In this document: piece after piece, positions 36,901-51,900 of the stretch
Layout of the letters: each line of letters opens with the position of its first letter
How positions within the stretch are numbered: the first letter of the stretch is position 1
Notes under the pieces: model-generated
Told to the model about the DNA's origin: nothing
Database searches by the model: none
The model's input: only the letters and a program-made list of their open reading frames with translations
Made by a program: the position numbers and the translations under genes
Assembly (NCBI RefSeq): GCF_000321225.1
Contig: NW_004450397.1
Location: 3,224,484 to 3,288,483 of the forward strand
Direction: 5' to 3'
Source: Odobenus rosmarus divergens
Lineage: Eukaryota; Chordata; Mammalia; Carnivora; Odobenidae
DNA length: 64,000 nucleotides

Positions 36901-39900
36901 ATTGTAGTTATTATAGCATAGAGCCATTTGCATCCTGGTATAGTGCTCAAAAGAAAAATATTGGTCTAACCTTCTATGTGGAATGAACAAAGGATTCTCA
37001 TGGTGAATTTTCAAGCTTAAAATAGAAGTAGAAGAATGTTGCACTAAAAGTGACCTTGAAATGTTATCTAAGCCATTCTCTTAATTTCAGGAAGAACATT
37101 TGATTGCCAAGATTTTGGCGATTACATTTAATATACTCTGAAAATTAAGATTCCATATCTATGTGCCACTGCTTTAGCATAAATATCTAATTATTCTTTT
37201 AAACCATTTAATTTATGTATTTTTGTATATAATCCTACTTATTTTCCAAGAATATTTGCAATGAAAGATGAGCTTATGTGTACATTGTGTGAGTGTACAC
37301 ATACACACAAACAGAATAATACAAATAATAACCTTAGGACAAAAATAATAAGGAGAGAGAAGAGCAATGAGGGAAAAATATTTTTAAGCAGCCTTCTTTA
37401 GAAAATTCTGGACCAAAAAAATCTTTTATCTTATGCCAAATATTGCCATTCTGTGATTATTTTAAAATGGGAATGGAAAGGAAGTCTAAATATAAGAAAT
37501 CCTTAATTTCATCAATCTCAACAAGAACCATCTTAAAAGTATTGAATTCTTCCTAATAAACTGTGAGCTGGCTGCCAGCAACTACATTGTTTGTGGAATT
37601 TGTGATCTGAAGTGCTAGTATTATCAATGCTATGGATGCCTCAAGGCTCTGATAAAGGTACCTAGTTTCAACAATAAGCATACACTTGTCTCAATAGAAA
37701 GGTCTTTTTTTTTAAGTATTTTTGATGGCTCTATAAGACCTGATTTTTTGGAACATGGCATCCTAGCTAGGGGGAAATTGTCCAAGGTTGCTTGACTGCT
37801 CTGGAAAGAGCACCTGGTTCAGCCACCTTAGGGGAGGAGAAAGGTAGAAGCAGACATAGGACGTGGCTGTTTATGGAAGGAATTAGCCTAGAATTCACCC
37901 AGAGTTCAAGAACTTCACATTAAATAATAGAAAGTTTATAAACAACTGCATAGATCCTATTTCAGAAAAAAAAATAAATGGCTAAAAATAAGTCCTGTAT
38001 TTCATTTTATTTGTACAACTTTCATTAGCACAGAAATGTATCCTTTGGGACTAGAGTCAAAAAATTGCAATAGTATAATTTATCAGGCCAAAACAACGTT
38101 TACATAACAGGCCATCTAGTCCCTAAATTTGCCTTGAGCTATAGGAATTTGCTTCAATCATCTTCTGCGGGCGCCTGCATGCATTCCCTACTATGATTAT
38201 TACAGTGACTTCAGAGCACTGCTTACATTAATGGTCTTTAGAAGCCAACACTGCTGCTGTCATTTCCACTGCCTGTTTCGGGGACAACATATTTACATGC
38301 CCCATAAGAGTCCAAAATTAAATTATCTATAAACAGTTTTATCTACGTGAATTCTGTGGAAGCAAATAAATTTTGTATTACCTTGACTGGCATAAGAGAT
38401 ACTGTGATTTTTAAAAACCAAAATAAATCGTAATGTGAAAAATTTGCTTATACAACTTTCATAATGAAAGACCTTAAAAAAGTTGGAAATTGGACCTCCC
38501 TCTAGATTTTCCTCAGAGACATAGGTAACAGATCCAGACAGGACACACTGGATCTAGTTATATACAATGTTACAACTGAAAAAGAGATGCTCATGTTGCA
38601 TTCTCCAAAAATGTCACTGGATAATCTGAAAAAATAAATTTCAACTTTACTACATTTCAGCTATGTCCTTTTCTTGGTCAGTCAATAGTGGATTTTTCTA
38701 TTTCAAAGTCTTACAAATTGATAAAAGAATTATGTTTATAAATTGTGTTGATTGCTTACTCAGACAAGTTACCCATTAGTTTAGAAAAAAACCCAGCAGA
38801 CCAACAAAGAAAGACTTACTGTGCAGCCAGGCTACTTGGGGATAGTAACTGCCCATGTTCCTCACGCCACACATGCGTCACATTATCAGGGCCACCTACA
38901 GAAATGACATTTATGTAAGTAAGCGTTTAATAAACATGTTTGCTTCAAGGATTTATTTTTCTTAGCAAAAATTATCACAGGTAAATAAATGAGAAGAAAA
39001 TGCAGAAAAATCCGCAGAATTTTTCTCCAAAGGATTTTACAAAACATATCTATGCTCTTTTTGTTGGAAACATTCAAGATATTTATAGGTAATAGATGCC
39101 TGCTAATCAGAATAAGCCCAATGGTGAAGCACATGCATTTCTAAGAAATTCTTTCTCTGTCAAAACATTACATTATTTTATCGTAAGACCCGTATGCACA
39201 GGTGACTCTTGAATACTATAATGCAGATTGTCTACCACGTGATTTGTTAAACAAATGAGGCCCAATTTCAGTCTTACAGGTCACTGGATTTTTTGCCTTC
39301 AGTTGTCAAGAATGTAGCCTTAGGAAACATCTGCTATCACTGATCTATATTTTCCATCTTTCAAAAAGCAGCCACTGATTTCAAATGAATGCAGCTGTGA
39401 ATGCAAATTGGCTCATATTAACAGAACCGTTCTGAGTGGTCTCAAATAATACGAAGGTTCAAAGTGTGGAAGGCAATAGCTAACTAATGGAAACTATATG
39501 GGAAGGTCTAATTCAACACTGTGAATTGCCCCTCGAAGTTAAATAGGTTGCTGATTCACCTTGCCACATAACATTGTATCATAAAAGAATAAGTGTGCAA
39601 CAGTATTCACATGAAAAATTGAACATGAGAGTACTTTTAATGGCTACTGCATAAATAAAAATAAATCCAAAGCTTTCATTTAGCCCCTTAGGGAAATGGG
39701 ATCAGTTCTTGCAGGCTTCTCTTGAGACACTACTTATTCCTTATAATCCAGTATATTTCAGTGCTGGTATTTTTAACCCGGATCCAATTTCTTTCAATAG
39801 GCTATTTTATTACTGGCGTTAATAGTTCTCCCATTGTCCGTAGTTAGTGTGTTCTAAAGGCTTTCCATAAAGGTCCTATTGCAAAACTATGCAATCATCC

Positions 39901-42900
39901 ATACTTTTCTGGTGCTGATCAATGTGTTTATTTAAATTAGTATGTGTATAAAAAAGACTATCACTAAATGAAATACCTCCTTGTCCACCTCTGTATCAGT
40001 GGTGTATGAGTAATGTTTGTACCATTCCTAGTACCTGGCACAGGGGCTTTTTCAGTTTTCCTGTTCAGCAGAGTGGAGTTTTCCTGTGCTCCGCTCAAGG
40101 TGCAGCTGAATTTTATTACTCTAGAGATAGCAATGCAGCAGTGAGTTAAAGAACCAAGAATGAAGATACCCAGAATAAATAAACCCAATTAATAATGGTA
40201 ATACCTATTGTTTGTTGGTATGCATATACAGAAGAATCAAGGATAGAGCTCTGTTGAGATTTATGCATTTGCAATGTAAAAGTATATAAACCATTTTTCC
40301 AAGACCAAATCTTGCTCAGTTTGAATTCTTACATAATGCTGAGCAAGTTTATTGGCATTTGTATACTATATGGTTATGAGGTTTCTCTTCCTCATCAAGC
40401 TATTAAAATGAGTAACTAATAGAAATTAATTTTGTACATATCAATGATAGACTTGACATTGAGTAGGGACATTTCCCCCTGACCACTTTTCCCTCTGGAC
40501 TATAAAATACCTTGGAAGAAATAATGTACTAAATAGATATTACTTCTTTTTTATTTGTAGGATTAGGCATATTTAAAAATGGCACCTGTTGACATAGAAA
40601 GAAACCTAGTACACAGATAACCTCTTCATCAGTAAGGATGGCTTTCCATTTAAAGAAGTAATTTCATATAATTTACTACTTTGCAAAAGAACAAACTTCA
40701 GTGAGTCACAAAAATAATCTCTGTTCTCAAAACTCCGTGTTTATAAATGGAAATACTAAAGCATATTAACTGAGGCAGGGATCTTCACTGGGGCAGAGCT
40801 GAGAATTAGATCCCTAAGACAGGAAATTAGGAGACAATCTTCTTCCTGTTTATTAGAATCTCCATATTATCATGGTTGCTGAGGAGTTTTCTAAGGAAAC
40901 GTTAAAGTGTGTTGAATCTCGGACAGACAGGGGATGGGAAAGGTTTGTAGTCAGAGCACAGAGAGGAATGGGGGGATGGTCGTAGGAAAACTTATGTGGG
41001 AAGGAATCTGTCATGATAAGTCAAACTCTACAGTGGCTGAAAGTGGGAGCCATTCTGAGGTCTGATGATGGCAGGTACTTGCAAGACCACATGAAATATC
41101 TTGAAATCAGGTATGTATATGTCCCAGAAAGTAAATAAAAGGCCATCTGGCAAAGAGTTCAAGGCTACTGGCTTTGGGGACAGACAGATCCAGGTTCTAA
41201 TCTCAGTTCAGTCACTTGCTGGGTGGTTAACATAGGCAGAGTGCCGAGCCTCCCTATGCCTCAGCTTCTTTGTCTGTAAAACAGAATAATAATTCTATCT
41301 CATAGACTTATTTTCATGAGGAAAGTGATTTAAGGTAGTAAAGCCCTTAGAATTGACACAGAAAGTATTATGTCTTATTTTCCTTCTTTGAAAGAGCGGT
41401 ATGAGACTTTCAAAGCTTTCTGAACCCTGTCATACATTAGAGAGAGCCCAGACAATGAGTGAGACTCCACCCTACTCCCGCTTAACTGAGTACACACTTA
41501 AAGGAGAAGAGTGCTGGTTGCACAAATACTGCTATAGGCCATGAAGACTAAGCACCAGGTGGCCTTGGCAACATGGCAGGTATCTGTTCCTGGGGCTAGA
41601 GATCCCTGCACTTTGAGCTAGGGTCATTGGTTCAGCCTTCAATGACAAGTTTTAGTTCCCTGAAGAATTCCCAGAAATACCTAGAAGAATTTTTCAAAGA
41701 CCACAAAATTTCTGCTCAAGCAGGTAGGGATTTGGAGCTAATGACTTTCAGGAATTGACTTTAATGCTACTGTATTAATCTTCAGATTGATGAAGTCACA
41801 AGTGTAAGAAATTAAAAAAAAATGAACGTAAACACCTCAAATTTTATAAACAGCAACACATTTCTTTGAATGTATTTCCTGGTCAACCTGACCATCCAAA
41901 GACATGTTTTAATACATGTGAAAATCATTAGCATATGCATAGACATGAGACATGGCCGTTCTTAAATATTGAAAACTGAGCTGTACTGTTCACCAGGAAA
42001 AGTGTTTTGATGCCTCAGTTAATTACAAGTGCTGCTTACTTCTCTGGCTTCTAAGCAGAATGGGCTTTTGTCCTTTGTAAGAATTTTTTTAACTTTATCC
42101 CTTTACTTTATATAATTATAAGGTGTGAGTCTGAAGATGAAAAGAAAAAGAATGGTAGGAAGAAACTCGAAGTTCTCAGGTCTTCAAAATGCAAATAAAA
42201 AAATAAAGAAGACATAGTGTTTGTTAGCGTACAGTCTAGTTTTCTGACCTGGACTTTTTTTTTTAAAGAGCAAGCATTTTTTTCCGGTGTTTGTCAAGAC
42301 CATTAAATTTAACTACAATCAATCTTGCAAGCTAGTCATTAATTCTGTAATTGTAGATATAAAAAAATGCTCTAGCCTAACAGAAATTGGTTTCCAATGG
42401 TATGTTAGACCATCCAATGAGAATTCTTCAAAGCCTATCCAAACTTGCTATCCATATGAAAACTAACAGTTTAAGGAGCAAGAGTATAATGAACAATCAG
42501 CTTGTGACCTGATGCTCTCAGGATACTTAATTTGTAATCTAAGGGTAAAATCCACATATTTGAAAGTGGACAAACTCAGCTGAGAAAACATAACTCTAAA
42601 CCCATTCAGAAGAGGTAAATGCTAACCAAACATTTTACTTGGTACTTGAAAGTAGAGATTTATTCTTTACAGCCCTAAATTTTTGTCTATATGTGTCTGT
42701 GTGAATAGATCTGTGTATTTCCATGTATGTGGTATATAATGCTATTTTATATATGCAGAGGTAACATTACATGACTCGCTAACAACATGCTCTAGCTTGT
42801 CTTACTAGGAATGACAGCAGATTTATACCAATCTATTCACAAACTGATGTTCGTCATGTATTTTCAAGATGGCTGTTTGAGGGATATGTTTTTACCAATG

Positions 42901-45900
42901 AAAGATTCATCCTGCTTAAAAAGCCAAAATTTGAAAATGAGGGTAAAAATACTGCTTTTTACTGTGTAGGTTTTTGTTCCAAAAAGTGGTAGAAATCTAT
43001 TTATTGAGGCTTGGTCCTGATATTTATTTTATATACTATATAAACATAGTTTTACAAGCTAAGAGAGAGAATTTTCACCTAAATATAAAAATTCTAGAAA
43101 GTCACAGCCTCTTTTTCAGCCATTTCTCCCTTTCTTTGATTAGCCAGAGATCCAGATTTAGTCGAGGCATATTTGTCTACCTAAGAATAATATCATCTAT
43201 AAATGATTACTTTGGTTGCACTCTGTTTTGTATTTCTAACAGGCTTCGTGTCACATAATTGAATATAGTAAGATGGAAGTACAATACCTTGAGCTGGGGA
43301 GTCCAGAGTGTACAGCAGATGTTTAACAGATTTATGGAGAGTTTTGAAACCTTCGTTAGTTGTGACACGTGGATAAACCTTCTGCACCACCAGCAGTGCA
43401 CTAGCGAGTCGAAAAACAATTAAACCAGATCGCATTTCAGGGTTTGCAGACAAAAACAAAAGGTTAATTCAAGGAGAAAATGGCTACGGTATAGAAAATT
43501 ATTCTTATAGCATAAGAGACAAGATGCTGCTTTTGTCATTTAATTACTTGTTTGTCTGTTCATGCACAAAATCCTCCCAAAATGTTGAACCAGACAGAGC
43601 ACTTTAAAACGTTTCCTGGATTCTAAAGACTTGGGAACTCAACAGCCTAAAAGTAAAGGAGTAAAGTTCACATCAGTTGTTTCTGCTAAGACTTAAAAAG
43701 TAAGTGGTTAGGAATAGCAACGTCCGATGAAAAGATGTCTTTTTTTCTTTTTTAAGGTAAAGATTAAATAAGGAATAAAAATTATTTATGCATTTGATTA
43801 AAATTTATCTTTTGCTAAACAAATGGTAATGTTTTTGAAAAAGAAATGGAGCTTGTCCTAATTAAAGACTGCATTCTATTCTCTAAGTGTCCAATAGGCA
43901 CTACTCCAGGGGTAGCTCAAAATTAATATTGAGACTAACTGGCATTATCTTCCTAGAATTTTTATGTTACAAATAAGATGGGCAGTCTGTACTGGGGAAG
44001 GCCAATCAGCAAATTCGCTTATATGTGAGTTCATTCCACATTTTCAAAAAGGAATTTGTTCCTTAAGAAACAACTGTTTCTTAAGTACATTGTATTGTCA
44101 TTAGTACATTAAAAAAAGTTGTCATTGTACATCTGAATGCCTCAAATACTGTGATTTATATCAATAATCAAGGACAATGCTTTAATTTACGTGAGTAGTA
44201 ACTAGAACAATAGGCTTCATTAACTATCTGCCATTATAGGGTTAATTGTACAAATTAGCTAACAGTTTTTCCCTATGTACCCTAGTCATCTAAAGGCTCA
44301 CTCCAGCAATAGATATAGTATGTGCACATACTTTCATGGTTTTCTATAATATTTTTGAAATTTTTAATATTTAGATTAAGGTCATTTTAATTTCAGTTCC
44401 CTAGCTATGAATAAAAGCTGTATTTGGAAAAATAAATTTTGAGTATCTTCTAGTTTCTAGTATAGTGAGGTACACATATAGATATGTGCATACGTGTATG
44501 TAAACATGTATGTAATTTTATTTAGTCGTCTAATAATTCCATAAAGTCTACGTTATTTGCCTTGTTTTACAACCAGAAAGCTAAAGCTCAAAAAATTACA
44601 TAACGTAGACAGGGTTACCCAGCTATTCATAAGTACAGCTGATTTTGTCTAATTTCAAAGTTTATGTTCTTTCCATTGTACAACTTGCCTCTGGCACAGA
44701 AACTTTGCGCGACATTGCTGGGCAGGAGGAGGGCAGAACATTTCTGCACAGAGCCCACGGGCATTGTTAACTCGTTATTGTGTTTGGCCATAGAGGCACA
44801 GCTGTATTTTTTTCATCTCTGCTCTATATATATAACAGTGGATACCTCAGGAATATTTATATTTGCCCTAAGAATCTCCTGGTTCTCAGACTTTGGGGTG
44901 TTTCTGAACCCTGGTGACCATGGAGACCAGATAGAGGTCTCAGGTTATAGATTTCTGCCAGCCTTCTCCCAAGTTGGCCCTCTGCTTGAGTCACCTGATC
45001 TGCTGTCTCACAATAACACCTTCAAAGACTGAACAATTGGCAATATCATTAAAGCTGTCAACATTATTGTTATGAATATCATTAATAAAATGTCAGTAGA
45101 CTTAATTCATCTTTTTCTAACAAAACGTTTAACTTAAAAATAATGACACCTGGCCCTCATACTCTCTGAAATCCTTTGAACCATTTATTGATCAAAATAT
45201 TTTTATTTCATTTCATAGATTTTTTCCCTGCTCTTTATCATACAGAAATGGAAGTTATCCAAAAAAGTCACCCTATAAGTAAAGATAATTTTATAAAAGA
45301 GTTTTCATGATTTGTATTTCAGCACAGCTTTCTCATAAATGGTGACAATCATATATTTTTTCCATATGTACTTCTTGAATTTTTTGAGATTGCACATTTT
45401 TGCTAATTTCTGTCATGAGATTAACATTATATAATCTGGCTTTGGTGATGGGTTAATAATGATGTATAACTCAATAATACAAAAAGTTTTGAAGGAAAGG
45501 ACTAAAGTTTTTGTTGGGTTCATTTATCCCTACTACTTGATCAACAAGGGTAAGATAAACCAATGAGACCCTAATTTGGTATACAGTAATTGATGTGAGG
45601 AAATTATAGCTCTTAATGACACTATCAGTTTAATAACAATAATAAAGATTTATCTTTAAAAAATGGTTTAAAAAGGGCTCTCCAACAGAAATATAATGCA
45701 AGCCACGTATTTAAATTTTATAGTAGTCATGTTAAAAAAGTTAAATGAAACAGATGAAATTAATTTTAATAAAATATTCTATTGAATCCAATACATCCAA
45801 AATATCACTTCAATAGCTAATCAATATAAAAATAATTAATGAAATATTTAAAAATTTTTATTGTTCTAAGTTATCAAAATTCACCATGAATTTTATATTT

Positions 45901-48900
45901 CTGGAGCATCTCAACTCAAATGCTAAATTTTCATTGAAAATATTTAATCTCAGGGAGTGTGGGTGCCTCAGTCGGTTAAGCAGCTAATTCCTGATTTCGG
46001 TTCAGGTCACGATCTCAGGGTCCTGGGATCCAGCCCTGGGTCAGGCTCTGAGCTCAGTGGGGAGTCTGCTTGAGGATCTCTCTCCCTCTCCCTCTGCCCC
46101 TACCCCTGCTTGCATGCATGCTTACTCTCTCTCTAAAAAAAAATAAATCTTAAAAGAAAATATTTACTCTGCATTTAGATTTCATTATAATGACAGATGA
46201 AAAAGTAGGTTCATATACTAACATTGTTTCAAACATACAAAAAGGTTTACCATTAACTGAATCAAATATCAGTGTTTACAATTTAAATAAAGTTAAAAAT
46301 TCAGAGTTTTAGTCAAAATCCACAAGCAATTATCATATTAGAAAGCCATATTAGATAGCCAAGGGCTACCATATTAGAAAGAATATGTGTATAAATTAGC
46401 AATAATAACTAAATTAAATATTCACCACTTAAAGAAAACAGTTGCTTAGGGGTGCCTAGGTGGCTCAGTCATTAAGCGTCTGCCTTCAGCTCAGGTCATG
46501 ATCCCAGGGTCCTGGGATCGAGCCCCACATCGGGCTCCCTCCTCCACGGGAAGCCTGCTTCTCTCTCTCCCACTCCCCCTGCTTGTGTTCCTTCTCTCGC
46601 TGTGTCTCTCTCTGTCAAATAAATAAATAAAATCTTTAAAAAAAAAAAAGAGTTGTTTAAAGTCAAATGTCATTTACCTCTTTTTTTCTTTTGGGGGAGG
46701 CAAGGAGCAGAGGGAGAGGGAGAGAGAATCCCAAGCAGGCTCCAGTGTGGGGCCCTACACAGGGTCTGGTCTCACAACACTGAGATCATGACCTGAGCCA
46801 TCCAGGTAACCCAAATGTCATTTACTTTAAAATAATTTGAAGCCATTTCTCTTAGCTACTTCTGTGTTCTTTTTCATTATTATGTAGACAGGTTTACAAC
46901 ATTTGTAATCATTACCAGACAGATGCTGTATTGCATAATGCTATAATATGCAATAATTTTATTTTAAATTTTAAGATAATTAACCACAGTAAAATGCCCA
47001 TCCTATATAATTTACTTCACTAAAATGATGCCTGAAATATTTTATTTATTTATTTATTTGTTTATTTATTTATTTATTTATTTTTAACCCTAAAGTATTT
47101 TTTGGATCGTCTACCTCCTATGGAATATTATTTAGTGGGATTTTTGTCTTTTATTTGTTGTTTCTTAACCAAACTTCAGTGAGGTAAAATTTACACACAA
47201 TAATATGCACCTATTTTAGGTGATAATTCAGTGAGTTTTAACAAATGTATATACTCATGTAGCCACCATGCTAATAAGATACAAAGCACTTCAATAATCC
47301 CCACAAAGTTTCCTCATGCTCCCACCAGTTGTCCCAGGATCCACTGATCTAATTTCTAACAGTATAAATTAATTTTATCCATTTGAGAACTTCATATAAA
47401 TTGAATAATATCTATATATCCAGTAAGTTCTTTTTTTGGGGGGGTGTCTGGATTCTTTTGCCAGCATAATATTCATAATATTTATTCACATTATTGTGTG
47501 ATTCAGTAATCTGTTTTTCTTGTTGAGAGGATTCCAGTGTATAAATAAACTAAAATTCTTTTGCCCTTCTATTTATGGATATTTGCTCTTTACCCCAAAT
47601 TTTTAGTTATTACAGATAAATCTGCAGTAAACATAGCATACCAGTCTTCATGTGGGCTATGTTTTCATTTTCTTGGGTAAATATCCAAGAGTAGAATGCT
47701 ACATCCTAGGGGCCTACTGTTAACTTCATTAGAAGCTATCATACTGTTTTCCAAAGAGTTCTGTTTGTTCTACATTTTTGCCAACAGTTGGGGTTGTCCA
47801 TCTTTTAAAATTTTATTCATTCTACTGAGTGTGTAGTGATGTCTTACTGTGGTCTGATTATTACTTTGATTCTTTTTTATTGCTATTCTAGATGATTCAA
47901 ATGATTCTCCTCCTTTCGTTGATTTACCTGTTTGCTTGTTAAGACAGAATATAAATAAGAGCAAGAGGATGAAGTGCCAAAATTCTGGGTGAAAATTACC
48001 CTAAGTGCTAAAATGAGGACCAGTCTAGAGAACCAAACTTCTTAATATCTTGCTTCTTCTGTAATTTAGTTATGATTGGCTATTGTGGAAAGAGCATAGG
48101 ACTTGGATTCAGATTCCTTGACTTCAGGTCCTGCCTTTGCCACTTACTAGTTGTTGAACCTTGGGCTGGTCATTTGAAAGGATTTGTTTCCTCTTCTACA
48201 AAATGGGATATCTGTTGTCTCAATTCCAAAGCATTGTTGTGGGATCAAATGAGATTAATGTACCAACATAAGGTCTTATTATAAGGTCTTTGAACAAACA
48301 TAAGCTCTTGGAAGCTTTCCAAAGAATATGAGAACACTCTCTTCTGGTACCTCAGACATTAGAGATGGAATACATTATGCTCCTAATGACATATTAGAGA
48401 GGCAGACTGGATTCTAGAGTTAGAAAACCCAGGTTTAAACCCTCCTTGCTGTATAATCATCAAATATTTAATTTTCATGACCTTCTTGTCAGCTCATTTA
48501 TAAAATAAATAGTAGTTTAATTGTAGGATTTAATGTGGTATATATAAGGGGCTCAGTGAAGTGTCTGATATGTAACAGACACACAATAATTGATAGTTAT
48601 GGATGTAGTGTTGTTGTTGTCATTTTTAATGCACATTTCCAAATTAGCTAGATAGGAGTCCAAGTCAAAACCTAAGTGCGAGTCCATTAAATTCTAAATG
48701 CTGGCCACAGTCTGAATGCTTTTATAAGGAAAGTAGCCTTTAAAGGGGTTTCTCCTGCAAAAATAACTTCAAATCTTTGGTCATATATGTCAAATAAAGC
48801 CAACCCAATATGCAGGTTTAGAAAGATCATTTACAGGTTGGCTGCACATGAGGGGAGCCAACCCCATTGAGGTGGCTCAGTTTAAAACTCAAACCAACAG

Positions 48901-51900
48901 GTTGTTTTATATTGAATGGTATCAACTAAAACCCAATGGGAGAGTTTATTCTTGGGCAGTTTAAATGCCAAATGCAGAGTTCTGGTTGTCCCTGAATGAG
49001 CGTGAGCCAATGTTCTAACCTACTACTGGTCCTGTTACACACCTCTTTTTCAGAAGGTCTGCAATAACAACTGACAATAGATTTGTTAAAATTAGTGTCC
49101 CTCCTCATGTCCTCACATACTCTTGGATAACTCTGATGACTGCAGTGTGTTTTTTCTTTGCTTAACTAATACCCTAAAAAATATAAAAAGACTTATTTGT
49201 CCCACTCAATTCTTACATTTTCTTACCTCTTTGCATTTCGAAGAACATCAAGTAGACTGCTTAGTGTTGTATCATTCTGGAACACATTTGGAAAACTAGA
49301 AAGAAGCTGCCACACAGCAGTCTGCTCTTGGACTTGTGAGAAGAAGGACAGCATTTTGACCATTTCCTGAAATACTATCTTCTGGTTGCTGGGATTATTT
49401 GATATCTTACAAAATGACAAACAGGGCAAAATGGGAGTTCAGCATTTTTAATCACATGGCTTACTGTTTTCAAAAGCATTAAAAATTTAGATTTTCACAT
49501 AATTCTGATAGTCATATAGTTCAAAGTCATTCTTCACTTGGAAAAATTATAACTATTTCTAATATCCTTAAACATACCCTTAAAAAATCCTTCAAAAATC
49601 CAAAAAATTGGATTTTTTCCTATACCTCCAAAAATTTTGGTTAACAGAGGTATATTTATACAAAATATTATAACTGCATTTTTGGAAATTAAAGTTAATT
49701 TCTTAAAATGAAATTAGCTTCTGAGTAATGTTTTTGCTTTTCCCTAGGATCTGGTTCAGGAGTTACAGACATATCTTCTCTGTATCTTTTAGTAAACTTT
49801 GTATTATTTATTATTTGGGTTGAGAACGCTTAAATCTATATATATTTGCTACTATAATTACACATACACACATACTTAATGGAAGAAAATACTTCTGAAG
49901 TTCTGTTGCCATACCAGGAACTTTAGTTATAATAAATGATTTATAGTAAGTGAACCTATGTAATAGTCATATCTTATAACCTAAGCAAACAAATAAAAAC
50001 TGTGACTTTCGCTCCTGCTCTGGATCATAGGATCCAGTGAGTACTTTCGAAGTAAAGTATTTCTTCATTATATTCCAACCCAAAGTAATTTTCTTAATAA
50101 ACTCATTCATACTGGTAAAGTCAGGCTTTTGTTCAGTTGTAATTCAAGTTCTTTCATGCAGAGAATGTGATTTTGAACAATGTATTCTTAAGCATACATT
50201 ATACCCTACCTGACTGCCGAATTTGTTTAGAAAGCATTTTAAGTGCTCTATGTTGAATTAGGGTTATTATAACAGTGTCTCTAATCTGTTTCATTTAGAA
50301 ACCCCAGATTACTAAAGGTAATTCAAGCATTCTGTACTTAACAAAAATTATAATAAAATTCAGAGAATCAAGAGGAAAATACCAGAAGTGGATATGTTTC
50401 ATTTATTCCTGTTTATAAAATTTTAAGAAAATTCTGAGTACTTTTGTGATCTTTCATTGTATGTGGGGTTTCATTAAATGTAGACTATGGGTGCCTTCTT
50501 TTCATATCATAGTTTAAGAATAGCATATAAAAGTGGTCATTACTACTTTACAGTATAGAGTCCTTGCCCCTAATGTACAATGTTTTGAGGAGAGGGATCT
50601 ATTGTTCCATCAAAAATCAGCTTTTCAAAGTAGGTTTGATGTTAGTGAGAAAAATTAAAAAGATAACCCATTATTCTAATTTCTGAGAGTTATATGGCTC
50701 CAATAGTCAAATTATTAAACTTACATTACAGCCTGACTAATCTTACTTAAATATCTAAGAGAAAAGTCTTCGTTCACCATATAGCAAAACCATCTACAAA
50801 GATGTGTCTACAACCATAATGCAATATTTTTGGTTCAACAGCATAATCATTTCAATCCTGCACCTTTAAATGGAAAGCAGACATGACTTAGAATTAGATA
50901 CTGTGTGAATCTCTGTGTGAGGAATCCAAGCCAAGGGTGAGCACATATTTCAGTCAGCATTTCCCAGTCCATGTGGGCTATGGACTTACTCTGACTCAAG
51001 TTGAATCACTTTGTGGATACAAGAATGGAAACAATACATTTCCTTTCATTGCTTAAGAGGTCTTGATCAAATTAAAATATTTACACTCACCTGAGAGAAT
51101 TGGTTTGTTAGTTCATGGAGAGAAGACTCTAAAAAGGTCATATTGGATAGGCAAAATTTGTGAAAAACGTTTTTCCCTAGAGTTGTCCAAGAGAAGGCAT
51201 AATGAGCGGTATAGTCTGGATAGCTTTCACACAGTTCTCTTCGTATATCTTCTGAAGTTGAATTTTCCTCTAACAGCTAAAAATATGTGTGAGAAGAGTG
51301 GGATAATAATGTTAATAAATAGAGATATAAAGTAGTCTAGTCTTCAAGGAAACTGATTTGCCTTCACAATAGCCATTTTAAAGGCCCTGCATTAAAGCTA
51401 GTAGTAAAATAACACTAAAATACATTTGGTTTACTTATGAAAAGTTACAAGAGAATATGTGAATATGGTCATTCTTGTCATTGTTATGTTTTAAATGATT
51501 CATATCATTTAATTACTTCATTTAAATGAACTAATTTCCTGTCTCTGACCAGAGAAACTAAATGCACCAGATCTCTTCTGACAAAAATCTTCAGCCTTAA
51601 AAAATCTGAGTTTTTCCTGGGCATTTAGCAGCAAACTTGGGTGTCCTAACTCTTTGTGACACTTCATGGGGCAATTGGCTGCCACCTTTGGAAGACTTCC
51701 ATAGAGCAAGAGTTTTGGCATTCAAGACCCACAGTGTGATTTTTAGAGAAGTGGACCAACATGGATTAAATTTCATTTATAAAAGCAAATGCTTCATTTA
51801 GGAATTATACATATGAAGAGAAAAGGAAAACATATAAATGAAAACACATAAAGGTATATAATTCACAACAGCAATAACTGGAAAGTGTTTCTGTAATGGA

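Larger units (their letters stand above)
35488..38819 (-). other. ABCA12 intron, 3.3 kb, phase 2
   Basis: It holds a palindromic MER-type DNA transposon relic (35779-35943) and a Can-SINE (36649-36844). The stretch 36862-38819 shows nothing I can name. Confidence 0.9.
43401..49226 (-). other. ABCA12 intron, 5.8 kb, phase 2
   Basis: Repeat-rich: an old repeat at 45674-46380 interrupted by a SINE, two more Can-SINEs, a TTTA microsatellite, an antisense L1 end and two MIR copies. The stretch 43401-45670 shows only a possible MIR/L2 scrap near 44520-44660. Confidence 0.9.

Noticed and set aside
44664..45032. 122-residue plus-strand open frame
   Set aside because: No recognisable family, no splice or promoter context, and its length is within what chance gives in 64 kb.
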